Source of the DNA: Bretschneidera sinensis
Taxonomy: Eukaryota > Streptophyta > Magnoliopsida > Brassicales > Akaniaceae
Reading direction: 5' to 3'
Length of the DNA: 64,000 nucleotides
NCBI GenBank assembly: GCA_023935145.1
Contig: CM043698.1
Span: 61,443,501-61,507,500, forward strand
The translations under genes were made by a program, and so were the position numbers. Positions 45,533 to 57,903 of this stretch are shown here, in pieces. The notes beneath the pieces were generated by a model. The model did not search any database, was not told the DNA's origin, and saw only the letters and a program-made list of their open reading frames with translations. Every line of letters starts with the position of its first letter. Position 1 is the stretch's first letter.

Positions 45533-45834
45533 CTTGGCTGCCTATTGATTGTGATAACTAATGTATGGAATACGGATGAACGTTTTTTATGGGAGAACAA
45601 ATATAAATACATGGTTTGGTCCCTAGACTCGAAACGACTCATTTTTCTTTCGATCATGCATTATCAAATTGGAGAGTTCTGAGAGTCTAGAAGTATCAAT
45701 ACAGAGAGAAAAACAGATTGTGTAAGTGAAAAGCTTCAATGGCCGAAGGTATGTTTATGGTCCATAAAATTCTACCTTTGATCTATATGCTATTTAAATT
45801 TTTTAGCATGTTTAGATTATATTTAAGTTTTACA
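45533..45834 (+). repeat. 5' LTR of the copia element, missing its first ~57 bp
   Basis: It matches 51882-52178 of the 3' LTR, from GGCTGCCTATTGATTGTG to the terminal TTTTACA. The missing part includes the TG start. Confidence 0.85.
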
Positions 45835-45850
45835 TTTGGTATCAGACCAT
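45835..45850 (+). other. Primer-binding site of the copia element
   Basis: TTTGGTATCAGACCAT directly follows the LTR; it is one base off the initiator tRNA-Met complement. Confidence 0.75.
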
Positions 45851-47460
45851 TATTTGCCTCTACCTTGAAGTATTATGCAATCTGTAAAGCTTTCGTTTTA
45901 TACCCGAAAAATAATTTGATTTCAAAATTTGATTTTTGTGATTTTTTTTTATGGGAAATAATGTTAGAAATCATTAGGAAATTTTATTTCTAGTATTTCT
46001 AGGTTTTAAAACATTGCCTTTGGTATCCTGGAAGCCAAGATTTAGTTGGGTTTTGAAAACGGGTCAAATCCGACCCGGCTGAAGGTTGAAGACAACTGTT
46101 TTGAAAAATACCATTATTTTCCTTCTGCCGTTTAGGAAAATATCTTGCAGTTTTAGAATTCGGTAACTTTCCAAAAATACTATATATATATATATACACA
46201 CACTTGGAAGTTCAGATTTTGGCTTAATTTTATGGATTTTCATAATTTTGCATATGATTTGTAATTATTTGCAAAAATAATGTTTATGAACCCTTATAAG
46301 TATTTATTTTATTTATGTGCTTAAAATTATGTTGCTTTGTATGTATAATTTTATTTTTATAGTTATGCATGCAATTTTAGTTTAAATAGTTTTAATACAT
46401 AAATAATTTAATGTTAGACATTTATTTGTAATTTTTGTGATTATTATGCACAAATTAAGATTATGCATATATACTATTTTTGTTAGTTCTATATAAGCAA
46501 TTTTGGTTAAATACTCATATTTCGCATAAATGTTTTGTTTTTCAATTCATGCTTTTAGAATGTGTTTAATTATGCAATTTATGTTTTATTTATGAGAATT
46601 TTATTTACATATGATAACATATTATTAAGTTTAGATATTGTTAGATTATGTAAACTTAGGTCATTCTCATAAAACTTAATTTGTGCATAACACATTAAGG
46701 TTCATAATATATTAGTATAAATAATTAAGTTAAAAATTACGAATAATTCTTAAACAATTTATAGTAGGCATAAAATAGCATGATCTGGGACAATGCTCTG
46801 TCTAAGGATTCTGGTTTTTAATGAGGCTTTGTCCCAACCAATTATCTTAGGAGCACTCTTAGTGATTGCCTATTATGTTACTGCATAATTGTTCTTAGGC
46901 ATTAAGTAGGGTCTAAAATATAGTAAATATAAATGTCTAGTGAACCATATAATTTTAAATATTTAAGGAGTAGCCACAACATCTTTAATTATATAAAAAA
47001 TTATATATTAAGTGGATTATGATCACATAATGGACATTGTAATTAATTATATAAATATAATGATTTTACTCCACAAGGATTTTATTATGTTTATATAATT
47101 AATTAGGATAATATATTAAAATTAGTTTTTTTTAATTTACCCACAGGAGTTAGGAAGAATTAATTTAATAGTTTTATCATAAAGTTTAAAGATAGAAAAA
47201 CATCAAACTATAATCATAATATACATTATGAATTTAGTAAAAATAGTTTGATAAAATCTATCATAAAGTATGAAGAATCTTTTTGAATTAAAAATTTAGC
47301 CCACATGTAATTTTTAATAAAATTAGACTCAATTTCAGCATGTTTTTACATTGGTAAAACATGTAATTTAGAGTATTAGACCTCAAATCTTGACATAAAC
47401 TTTTGGACTTTATATAGTTTCTCAACCCACTAGTTTTTTTGATATTCGTTGTAACATACC
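45851..47460. other. Copia 5' leader
   Basis: About 1.6 kb of AT-rich non-coding DNA between the primer-binding site and gag. No ORF is supported. The terminal (TA)n/(CA)n run at about 46180-46203 is a simple repeat. Confidence 0.5.
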
Positions 47461-48250
47461 CGAACTTAGGGGAGATAACTATAAGGTATAGAAGGAAAGG
47501 ATTCTCCTCCATCTAGGGTGGATGGACATAGATTATGCTATTAGGAAGGACAAACCACTTGCAATCGCAGATACCAGCACTCCAGCTGCGGTCGCGCTAT
47601 ATGAGCAATGAGAGCGATCCAACTGGCTCAACGTGATATTTATCAAGATTAAGTTAACTGTTGGTATATGTGGTCCTGTCGACTAGCATGAGAAAGTCCG
47701 TGATTTGCTGAAAGCCACTGACGATCAATTCATCACTTCAGAAAAGGCATTGGCGAGCACCCTGATAATGAAATTATCATCTCTTAGACTCACCAGCGTA
47801 AAAGGTGTGCGTGAGCACATAATGCAAATGCATGACATTGCAGCTCAACTTAAGAAACTTGAGGTTGATATGTCGGAGTCCTTCTTGGTGCACTACATTC
47901 TGAACACCCTTCCAACTCAGTACGGGCCTTTCAAAATCTCGTACAACACATATAAAGACAAATGGTCAATAAATGAATTAATGACCATGTGTGTTCAAGA
48001 AGAAGAGAGGCTTGTGATGGAACTGGGTGAGAGTGCAATGCTGGCTACTACCCGTGGGAAGGACAAAGCTAAAACTATCAAATCTCAAGCCAATCAGAAA
48101 TCTAATCAGAAGAAGAAAGGAAAAATATCACCTCAAGCTGATATCAAGAAAGAAGAAAAGCGTTTCTTTTGTAAAAAGAAGGGACATATGAAGAAAGAAT
48201 GCATCAATTTTCAAAAATGGCTTGAGAAGAAAGGTAATACAACCTCGTTT
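47461..48250 (+). pseudogene. Copia gag (UBN2-type) with damaged zinc knuckle
   Basis: Translation from about 47465 gives NLRGDNYKVW and LHLGWMDIDYAIRKDKP. After two stops (Trp to TGA near 47608, Gln to TAG near 47683) comes the open frame 47705-48502: TSEKALASTLIMKLSSLRLT, HYILNTLPTQYGPFKISYN, MTMCVQEEERL. The knuckle reads RFFCKKKGHMKKEC, so the first Cys of CCHC is replaced by Arg. Confidence 0.85.
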
Positions 48251-48970
48251 GTTCGTTATGAATCTAATATGGTTAATGTTAATATTAACACATGGTGGAT
48301 TGATTATGGATCTACAATCAATATTGCAAACTCCTTGCAGGGTATGCAAAACCTAAGGAAGCCAGTGGGAAGTGAGCAAAGCATCTTATCAGACAACAAG
48401 ATGGGCTCACATGTGGAGGCGATTGGAACTTGCGTTTTAACTTTAAGTAGTGGCTTTATTTTAAAATTGGAAAGGACCTATTATGTACTAAGTTTCTCAT
48501 GAAACTTGATTTCTGTTTTCGGACTTGTACCATTTGGATATTCCTTTAAATTTCAAGACACATCTTTCAGTTTGTTTTATAAAACTGATTGTGTTGGGAA
48601 TGGTATTTTGTCTGATGGTCTTTATCGTCTTTATTTTCAAAATGATGCCACTTATAGTTCAATGCATGTTCAAATTGACATTAAAAGGTGTAATATTAAT
48701 GAGGACTCCTCTATGTTATGGCATTGGAGATTAGGACATATCTCCATAGAGAGAATTAAGAGATTAGTGAATGAAGGGGTACTTAGTACTTTAGATTATA
48801 CTGATTTTGAGACTTGTGTGGACTGCATTAAGGGAGAGCAGACCAAAAAGTCCAAGAAAGGTGCTAATAGGAGTTTAGACATATTAGAAATCATTCATAC
48901 TGATATATGTTGTCCAGACATGGACGCACATGGTCAGAAATATTTCGTCACTTTTATCGATGATTACTCA

Positions 48971-49011
<41 letters not shown>

Positions 49012-49620
49012 TCATAAGAAGAATGAAGCATTGGATGCCTTCAAAGTCTTTAAGGCTGAAGTTAAGAACCAATGCGGAAAAAAACTACAAATTATGAGAT
49101 CCAATGGAGGTGGAAAATATTATAGTAGATATACAGAAAGTGGACAGGCACCTGGTCTTTCTGCTAAGTTTCTTCAATAACATAGGATTGTTGCCCATTA
49201 CACTATGCCTGGTTCCCTGGACCAGAATGGTGTTGCAGAAAGAAGAAACCAAACATTGATGGACATGATGCGGAGTATGCTTAGCAACTCCAATCTTCCT
49301 ACATCCTTGTGGACTGAAGCACTAAAGACGGTTGCGTATATATTAAACCGAGTTCCAACTAAGGCTATTCCCAAGACACCATTTGAATAATGGAAAGGTT
49401 GGAAACCGAGTTTGTGACATATGTGCGTTTGAGGATGTCCGTCTGAGGTGAGGATTTATAACCCATAAGAGAAGAAACTAGATTCAAGGACCATTAGTGG
49501 GTATTTCGTTGGATATGGCGAAAGGTCCAAGGGTTATAGGTTTTACTGTCTAACTCATACTACTAGGATTGTGGAATCAAGAAACGCTAAGTTTCTAAAG
49601 AATGACACGATCAGTGGGAG
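48250..49620 (+). pseudogene. Copia protease and integrase, split by an (AT)n expansion
   Basis: WWIDYGSTINIANSLQG is the protease site with D-S-G changed to D-Y-G. LWHWRLGHISIERIKRL and CVDCIKGEQTKKSKKGA form the pre-integrase zinc region. The integrase core starts LEIIHTDICCPDM and FVTFIDDYS, then is interrupted by an AT repeat at about 48973-49006, and resumes with FHKKNEALDAFKVFKAEV. 49205-49390 has [17 protein letters not shown] and a degenerate C terminus follows. Confidence 0.8.
48973..49006. repeat. (AT)n microsatellite inside the integrase frame
   Basis: About 17 AT units replace the part of the integrase that normally encodes the residues just after FIDDYSR. It grew from a naturally TA-rich codon stretch. 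Confidence 0.9.
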
Positions 49621-49978
49621 GAATCGGTTCAGGAACTTAGTTCCTGTACATGATCATACAGAATCTTAACCCTCCACATCAAATGACAGATTAGTTATAG
49701 TTCATAGTACACCTCAAGTACAAGCTCATGTTGATCAATCAATCATTGAGGTTCCACAAGCTACTAACAACATTCTAATAGATCAAGCGGTTCAGGAAAT
49801 ACCACAAGCTTCTGAATAACCAGTTGAACCACAAGCTCCCCTGGGAGACATTGGTACAACATTAAGAAAATCTACTAGAGACAGGAGATCAAAAATTTCT
49901 AGTGATTATATTGTGTATCTACAAGAATCTGACTATAATTTTTTAGCTGAAAATGATCCTGAAACCTTTTCATAGGCA

Positions 49979-51525
49979 ATGAGTTACAAAGGGTCAACCT
50001 TGTGGCACGATGCTATGAAGGAAGAGATGAATTCCATGAAAAGTAACAGAGTCTGGGATCTTGTAAAGTTTCCTAATAGGGCGAAGGCTATTGGTTGCAA
50101 ATGGGTCTTTAAGACCAAGAAAGATTCATTAGGCAACAATGAGAGATACAAAACGAGACTCGTTGCTAAGGATTTACTCAAAAAGAATGAATCGATTACA
50201 CGGAGACTTTCTCTCCTGTTTCTAAGAAATATTCTCTTTGTGTTATTTTGGCATTAGTTTATCATTTTGACCTTGAGCTGCAACAAATGGATGTGAAAAC
50301 CGTATTTCTTAATGGAGATCTGGAGGAGGAGGTTTATATGAAACAACCTGAAGGTTTCTCCTCTAATGATGGTGAGCATTTGGTTTGCAAGCTTAAGAAA
50401 TCTATATACGGTTTAAAACAAGCCTCCCATCAATGGTATTTTAAATTCCATGAAGTAATTTCTTCATTCAGTTTTGTTGAAAACCCCATAGATCAATGTA
50501 TATACCAGAAGGTTAGTGAGAGTAAAATTTGTTTTCTTGTTTTATATATGGATGATATTTTACTCGCAACCAATGATAAGGACTTGCTGCATGAGGTGAA
50601 ACAATTTCTCTCTAAAATTTTTGATATGAAAGATATGGGTGAGGCGTCTTATGTCATTAGCATTAAGATCCATAGAGATAGATCTCGAGGTGTTTTAAGT
50701 CTGTCACAAGAAACCTATATCAACAAAGTTTTAGAGAGATTTCAGATGAAATATTGTTCACCAAGTGTAGCTCCCATTGTGAAGGGTGATAGGTTCAATT
50801 TGAACCAATACCCGAAGAATGATTTTGAGAGGGAATCCATGAAGAACATTCCATATGCTTCTGCAGTCGGAAGCCTTATATATGCTCAGGTCTGCACTAG
50901 ACCTGACATTGCATTTGCTGTAAGGATGCTAGGGCGATATCAGAGTAACTTAGGTATAGACCATTTAAGAGCTGCAAAGAAAGTAATGAGGTATCTTCAA
51001 GGAATTAAAGACTACAAGCTTATATATAGACAAATGGACAATTTAAATGTGTTTGGCTACTCTGATTCAGACTTTGATGGTTGTGTTGATTCACGTAAAT
51101 CAACATCAGGGTATGTTTTTCTGATGGCCGGTGGAGCTGTTTCTTGGAGAAGTGTCAAGCAGACATTGACTGCTACTTCTACTATGGAAGCCGAGTTCGT
51201 CTCCTATTTTAAGGCCATTTCACATAGTGTATGAATTAGGAGTTTCATTTTTGGGCTTAGAGTCATGGATTCTATTTCTGGGCCATTGAGAATTTTCTAC
51301 AGCAATTCAGCTGCTGCCTTTATGGCTAAAAACAATAAAAGTGGAAGTCGAAGTAAACACATCGACATTAAGTATTTAGCCATAAGAGAACATGTAAAAG
51401 AAAAAAAAAGTGGTCATTAAACACATAAGCACTGAATTGATGATCGCTGATCCCTTGACTAAGGGCATGCCACCTTTGAAATTCAAGGATCATGTAGAGA
51501 AAATAGGACTTTGTTCCACTTTGTA
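49979..51525 (+). pseudogene. Copia reverse transcriptase and RNase H
   Basis: 49979-50257 starts the polymerase (GCKWVFKTKKDSLGNNERYK). The frame 50248-51234 is 328 codons long with LQQMDVKTVFLNGDLEEEVYM, IYGLKQASHQWY, the catalytic LYMDDILLATND, and RNase H (GYSDSDFDGCVDSRKSTSGY). After a TGA it continues to about 51525 with FYSNSAAAFMAKNN, SKHIDIKYLAIREH and ADPLTKGMPPLKF in nearby frames. It is the longest intact retroelement frame in the window. Confidence 0.88.
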
Positions 51526-51810
51526 ATTGTATACATACAGTTTATTAATGAAACTCTTATATATATTTTGATGTTTTCTCATATTCATGTGCACCTTAAT
51601 TTCTTTGAGAAAATTCATCTGTATAGGACCAAGAATAAACATAGGGTTTATTCATTAAGAAATGTTGCTACATGAAGAATAGTACTTGAGGAACTAAATG
51701 CATCGTAATACATGGAAGGTAATACTCACTCTTAAAGGACTTATCGCCATGATTCATGTATTTACTTCTTAAAATATAAACAATGGGATTAAGTTAGGTT
51801 AAACGTATGG

Positions 51811-51824
51811 ACCAAGTGGGAGAA
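51811..51824 (+). other. Polypurine tract of the copia element
   Basis: ACCAAGTGGGAGAA lies directly before the 3' LTR. Confidence 0.7.
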
Positions 51825-52178
51825 TGTAGCCAATCCGTTGCTGGTCCAAACGTGCAACCTTTGGGCTGCTTCAACCTTTTGGCTGCCTATTGATTGTGGT
51901 AACTAACATATGGAATATGGACAGACGTTCTTGATGGGAGAACGAGTATAAATACATGGTTTGGTCCATAGACTCGGAACGACTCATTTTTCTTTCGATC
52001 ATGCACCATCAAATTGGAGAGTTCTGAGAGTCTAGAAGTATCAATATCGAGAGAAAAGCAGATTGTGTAAGTGAAAAGCTTCAATGGCCGGAGGTATGTT
52101 TACGGTCTATATAATTCGCCTTTGATCTATATGCTATTTAAATTGTTTAGCATGTTTAGATTATATTTAAATTTTACA
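51825..52178 (+). repeat. 3' LTR of the copia element
   Basis: 354 bp, TGTAGCCAATCC to TTTTACA. It includes TATAAATACATGG near 51948, a likely TATA box. The sequence after 52178 (CAAGCCACGTG) matches the first block from about 13611. Confidence 0.88.
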
Positions 52179-52736
52179 CAAGCCACGTGCGGAAATAAAA
52201 ACGACAAACACCAAATAAAGTAATAAACCAAGAACACAAGAATTTACATGGAAAACCTCCAGTGTAGAGGGAAAAAACCATGGGGAAAAAAATAATTCTA
52301 CTATGTAAATAACAATTACAAAGTTTATGTCCCAAGTTTATGCCCAAACTTGAGACCCACAACAATTTGGTAATATTACAAAATCCGTTGAAATCTGAGA
52401 AGTCCATGGCTTCACCAAACCCTGAGTAGATTGATTCTCTGTGACCAAACACCTTGAATAATACCCTAGAGAAAATCTCAAACTGTTGTACTTTTTCTCT
52501 CTTTTACTCTCCCGGTAAATAAAAAGAAAACTTTTTCTCTATACCTCACAACAGAGCTCTATTTTTCTTTGCTCTTTACAACTCACCATAGAAAAAAAGA
52601 AATAAATCAGATATTTTTATATAGCCATTGATTAGAAGACATTCTCTTCTAATAGGCATAAGATTATTAGTCCTATAAGGACTACACCAGCCAACACTTT
52701 TAACTTTAGTTTATTTCTTATTTTAACTTGCTTATA
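52179..52736. repeat. LTR-like repeat segment, paralogue of 13612-14169
   Basis: It matches along its length with point changes; no gene. It shows that the segmental duplication extends past the copia insertion. Confidence 0.65.
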
Positions 52737-54582
52737 TGTAACGACCCATCCCGGGTTGGCCACTCCCGAGACGATGTCGTCACATTTTGAAATCCCAGCA
52801 CGACACATATATGCAACAATATAAAAACATAAACTGAAATGATATATATCTATACATCAATCATTAACCTTCAACAATAGAGTTACATTATTAAAATTTC
52901 AATTGAAATAATATATACAACATATTATGCATGAATATTTACAAATATTTTTTTCCATAAGTATGAGGATGTGGACCACCAAGCTTACAGATAATCACTC
53001 AGTCTGAATCATAGCTCAACAATCTATCTGTCTTACCTGCTACCTGAAATTTTTTAACAATGAGGAGTGAGCTTCAGAAGCTTAGTGAATTAAATTTACT
53101 AGAAGTATTCAATTGTTCAAATAATCTTCCAAAATTCATTCATCTATATCTCATATAATTCGATAATAGCATTCTATTATCACTACTCATATCATAAGCC
53201 TCATCATTTATCAATATTTTCTTCTCATATATTTAATCATCTTGAGACTATCAATTCTATCTCATAATTACCTCGTTATGGGGTTTATAGCATATAATCA
53301 ATCACTCAGATAATTCTTATCATATCATACTTTCATATTTCTTTCTCATCATATCTGTCTCTTTATGAGACTCATTCATCTATCAATAAATTTACAATCA
53401 AGAATAACACTTTAACCAACTGTCTTCCCAGTTTTTTTTTATTTCATTTAGATTGGTTGTCTTCCCGGTTATTTTATTTCCAGCATATACCAGCTATCAT
53501 AAATTTCTTTTATTTCATTTAGACCGACTGCCTTCTCGGTTCTTTTATTTCCAACATATACTGGCTGTCGCAATTCTTTTATTTCATTTAGACCGACTGC
53601 TTTCCCAGTTCTTTTATTTCCAGTATATACCAGCTGTCACAGTTCTTTTATTTCATTTAGACTGACTGCCTTCCCGGTTCTTTTCATTTAATGCATATGC
53701 ATATGAACAATAATATGAAATATGCATATGAGTGATAATATAAAAACAAGCATATATTCAAACATTCAATTTAGCTATCCAGCTCTTTCTCAAAATTATT
53801 ATTTTTATCATATTCATTAAATTATGTCCTCATATATCGTATCAGATTATCAATCATAGCTTGTCAAGAATTTCATTTATCTCTTCATTATATATTTAAT
53901 CAACCCATTATTTCAATAATATTACTTCTCATATAATATATCTTTAACATATCAATTATTCTTATCATATCCATCAACCAACTTTCATATATCATCCAGT
54001 CATAGTTTAATAATTAATTCAAATATCATCACTTTATATTTCATATTTATCTCGATTACTAAAAGTAAATCTAACTCACCACGTAGCACTTAAAGCTACC
54101 CGTGGATCACCTCCTTGTCTTTCCTGCTCCTTTCGAAAATTTCACCCGATTGCTGATCGTCAACACCTGACATAATATTTATATTAAAATTTTTAATTTA
54201 TTCTTCCATAATTCAGATCCTTTAAATTTCTACATCAAATTCCGAGAAATTTTCATGTATGCTAAATTTAAAAAATAAAATTCATATTATTTCCTTTTCT
54301 TTTTCTTAAAGCTCCCCTCAAATCTCTTTAAAATTCTCTTGTAAACCTCTTAAAAATTTTTAGTCTTTCAACTTTTCTTTGAGTCCACAGGTGTTTAAAG
54401 AAATAGAACAATTTGAATTAAAGAAAGAAGAAAACAAAACAGGATTTAGTAGGAAATAATAAAACAAAACAATAAAAATTCATTTTTATATTAATTCGTA
54501 ACCACAGCCACCGTTTAGTTACAACAGTGGTGTTCAACATGCACCACTTGTATTTTCCATAGGCAACACCTGGATGTCCAGG
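52737..54582 (-). repeat. Reverse-oriented Del/Tekay-type LTR, uninterrupted
   Basis: The plus strand starts TGTAACGACCCATCCC, the complement of the LTR end. It holds both unoccupied target sites, CATAT at 53226-53230 and CATAG at 53855-53859, for the two elements found in the first block. A minisatellite of about four 70-bp units is at 53410-53690. The far end, toward 54582, is diverged from the plus LTR start, so the exact terminus is uncertain. Confidence 0.8.
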
Positions 54583-56563
54583 TGTAATACCCGTATTTGT
54601 AAAGTAAGAGTAAAGAAGTATTTTAATAAACATGACAAAGAGTTTAATTAATATATATATATATATATTTAAATATGAAAGATTTAATTTTTTTTTTATA
54701 AAAAAAATCAATCTAGCCTCAAGAAGAAGGAAAAAAAATCTAGTGCCCAGCAGAAGAAAAAAGAAGAAGGTGGCAACATGCGTCGCTACCTATTGCCAAA
54801 ATAGGTGTGTGATGCTACATGTAAGACATCATCACACAGCCGTGGCAACAATTAGAGAGCTATGGCTAAACGGTTGGAAAATTTGTATATATATAATTAA
54901 AACGTTAATTTATTTTATTACTTACCAAATCTTGTTTGGTTTTCGTTCAACTATGATACAAATTACTCTATTTCTTTAAATACTTGGGGATCTAAAGAAA
55001 GGTTGAAAGAGCAAATTTTTGAAGGGTATGGGAAGCTCTAAGAAAAACAGAAGGTAATCACGTGAAGTTTATTTTTGAAATTTAGCATACATGAAATTTC
55101 CCAGAATTCAAAGTGGGAATTTTCAAAGGGTGTGAATTATTAAGAATTAAAGAATAAATTAGAAATTTAATATAAATATTATGTTAGGTGTTGATGATCA
55201 ACAATCGGGGGAAATTGCTAAGAGGGGCAGCAAAGGCAAAGAGATGATCCACGGGTAGCACTAAGTGCTACGTGGTGAGTTAGATTTACTTCAAGTAATC
55301 TAGATAAATATGAAATATAGTGACAATTTTTGAATAAATTATTAACTTATGATTTGGTGGTAGATATAAATTGGTTGATAGGTATGATAGGAATAATTGA
55401 TGTGTAGAGAATTATTATATGAGGAGTAATATTATTAAAATAATGAGTCTATTTAATAATGAAGATAATAAATGAAATTCTTGACGAGTTATGGTTGATA
55501 AATTGATGTGATATATGAGGAGAAGAAATTAGTGAAATTGATCAAATAGTAATTTGAGAAAAAGGCAGGATAGCTAAATTAAAGGTCTGAATACATGCTT
55601 GTTTTTATATTATTGTTCATATGCATATTTCATATCATTGTTCATATGCATATGCATGAAATAAAAATAACCGGGAGGGGGCTGGTCTAAATGAAAAACT
55701 GTGACAGCCGGTATATGCTGGAAATAAATGAAAACCATGACAACGGGTATATGCTGAAAATAAAAGAATCAGGAGGGGGTCGGTCTAAGATAAAAACATG
55801 TTGATATGTGGGAAGACGTTCCCTAATAATAATTCATGCATTGCATCTGTTTTAAATATTGATTGCATTACTGAAATTCTGAAGTGTTGTTTGTTATTAT
55901 ACATTATTTGTAGATGAATGAGTCTCATAGAGAAACAGTTATGGTGAGAAAGAAACATAGAAGTATAATATGATAAGAATCATCTAAATGGTAGACTTTA
56001 TACTCTGAACCTCATAATGAGGTAATTATAAGATAATTGATGGTATTAAGGTGAACAAATATATAAGAAGAAGAGATTGATAGAGAATGAGACTTATAAT
56101 ATGTGTAGTGATAGTAGAATGCTATTATCAACTTATATGAGATAGAAGTGATTAAATATTAAAAGATTATTTATACAAATTGAATACTTCTAGTAAATTT
56201 AATTCACAGAGCTTGTGAAGCTCATCCCTCATTATATAATGATTCCAGGTAGCAGGCAGGACAAATAGTTTGGTGAGTTGAGATTCAGACGAAATCATTA
56301 TCAGTAAGCCACGTATGTGTCCACATCCTCAGACTAATGAGAAAATAAAATAAAAATTTATTTGTAAATATTCATGCATTTTACGTTGTATATAGTGTTT
56401 AAGTCAAGATCAGAATGATGTATCTCCCCTATTGAGGGTTGAGGATTGAAGTAAAAAAATTTTGTTAGTATTATTTTTATTGTTGCATATATGTGTCGTG
56501 CTGGGATTTTCAAAATGTGATGACACTGTTTCAGGGGTGGCCAACCTGGGATGGGTCGTTATA
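54583..56563 (+). repeat. 5' LTR of chromovirus C
   Basis: TGTAATACCCG to GGGTCGTTATA; the terminal ACA has changed to ATA. It matches 32994-34953. The primer-binding site ATTTTGGTATCAGAGCA follows at 56564 and is closer to the tRNA-Met complement than in copy B. Confidence 0.87.
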
Positions 56564-56660
56564 ATTTTGGTATCAGAGCATTATGCTTTATGATTCTGAA
56601 GACTGCATAAAAAGTAAGAAAGTGGAAGATTAAAATAAATTATATTTTAATAGTCTGAGG

Positions 56661-57900
56661 ATGACATGTGGACGTGCTAGAGCTAGAGTTAGAGTTATTG
56701 ATTTGAGAGGGCGTGGTAGGCCCCCAATATTTTTGAAAAGTCGAGATTGAGTATGAATTTATGGTTCCTATAAGGTAACATGTTGACAGTATAATTTATA
56801 TTAGTAAAGGTGTGAAAGAATTTGAAGTTGAAAGAGATGAGCCAAGATAAGCTCTTACACATGCTTTTGAGAAAATGAATGTAACAGATGATAGAGTTGA
56901 CAGACTATAGCATAGACTTGATGAACATGCTGGAGCGGTACCTGAGGTAGTTGTAAATCCAGTAATGGTAGACGTTCAAAAAGGGGAAAGGTGAGTTTAT
57001 GCACGAGAAGCAGGGAGATTGTTTTGTTAGATATATTAAGTTGAATGTCTTGTTGCCTAAAGGATCTATGAATCCTTTTGAGCCTGACCAATGGGTGAAA
57101 CATATAGAGATATTATTTAGTACTTTACTAGTAACTGACAGGCAGAGGGTTATCTTTGCTTCATTTGAGTTTGAAAGAAAAGCTTTGGAAGTGTGGGAGG
57201 ATACTCTTCCCAGAGTAAGTGCATATATTGATAGACCCTTAATCTGGAATAGGTTTAAAGAGGTTTTTTTTTCTTGATAAACAGTTTCCTTCTACCTCTA
57301 GAGCCCAACAAGAGAGAGATTTTATTTATTTGACACAAATGTGTTAACTATGACTCAATGTGATAGGAAATTTGTGGCTTTGTCGAGGTTTTTATTGAAA
57401 ATGGTAGACCTAGAGGATAAGAAGTATAAGAGGTTCAAAGATGAACTATGTTTTAAGATTTGATCGAAACTATCTTACATGAGGCATATTAATTATGTCA
57501 GGTTGGTAAATATAGCACTTTAGATTGAGAAATATGTGATGGAGTTGAAGGGGAAGAGAAATAGTGGTTAAAAAGGCTTAGACATGAAGGTTCTCGAGGT
57601 AGTGGTGACATGAGTGTACAAGGTGGTGGGTGAGTTACCACCCCAGATGGGGTATTCCCTGTTACAAAGAACTGTAGTATAGAATCAGAGGCAAGCAAGA
57701 TCGGTTGCTTCTGTAGCTTAGAGTAATATCGGTGGGACCCTTAGATCTGGGAGACATGTTATGGGAACTGGGAGTCATGGCAGAGGAAGTAAGTATGCCA
57801 CCAAGGGGAAGTGGTAACCTGATGTATGATCGAGAGACAGAAGTTTGTTATAGATATAATCAGATAAGATATTTATCCTAGAATTTTCCTAATTTGAAGT
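56661..57900 (+). pseudogene. Chromovirus C gag
   Basis: A start ATG at 56661 is followed by frame damage. The frame 56999-57277 has VRYIKLNVLLPKGSMNPFEP, DQWVKHIEILFSTLL and VWEDTLPRVSAYIDRPLIWN. Where copy B has TGA for a Trp codon, copy C keeps TGG; elsewhere C has its own stops. It is an independent decay line from the same parent. Confidence 0.8.
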
Positions 57901-57903
57901 GCT

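Larger units (their letters stand above)
45533..52178 (+). mobile_element. Ty1-copia element, decayed, with truncated 5' LTR
   Basis: Order on the plus strand: truncated LTR, tRNA-Met-type primer-binding site, leader, gag, protease, integrase, reverse transcriptase, RNase H, polypurine tract, full LTR. The internal domains are recognisable but broken by stops. It is absent from the first block. About 300 bases of flanking sequence (equivalent of 13317-13612) and the first 57 or so bases of the 5' LTR are missing on the left, so no target-site duplication can be read. Confidence 0.9.

Noticed and set aside
45835..45850. tRNA-Met-like match
   Set aside because: Only the short complement of a tRNA 3' end is present, directly after an LTR; it is a primer-binding site and not a tRNA gene. 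The same holds for 31046, 34954 and 56564.
45739..45993. 84-codon ORF starting MAEGMFMVHKI
   Set aside because: It begins in the copia LTR and runs through the primer-binding site into the leader; no similarity to a protein family is seen.
54632..54979. 115-codon ORF with (TA)n-derived YIYIYIFK
   Set aside because: It lies inside the chromovirus C LTR and starts in a simple repeat; the matching LTR at 33040 has no equivalent frame.
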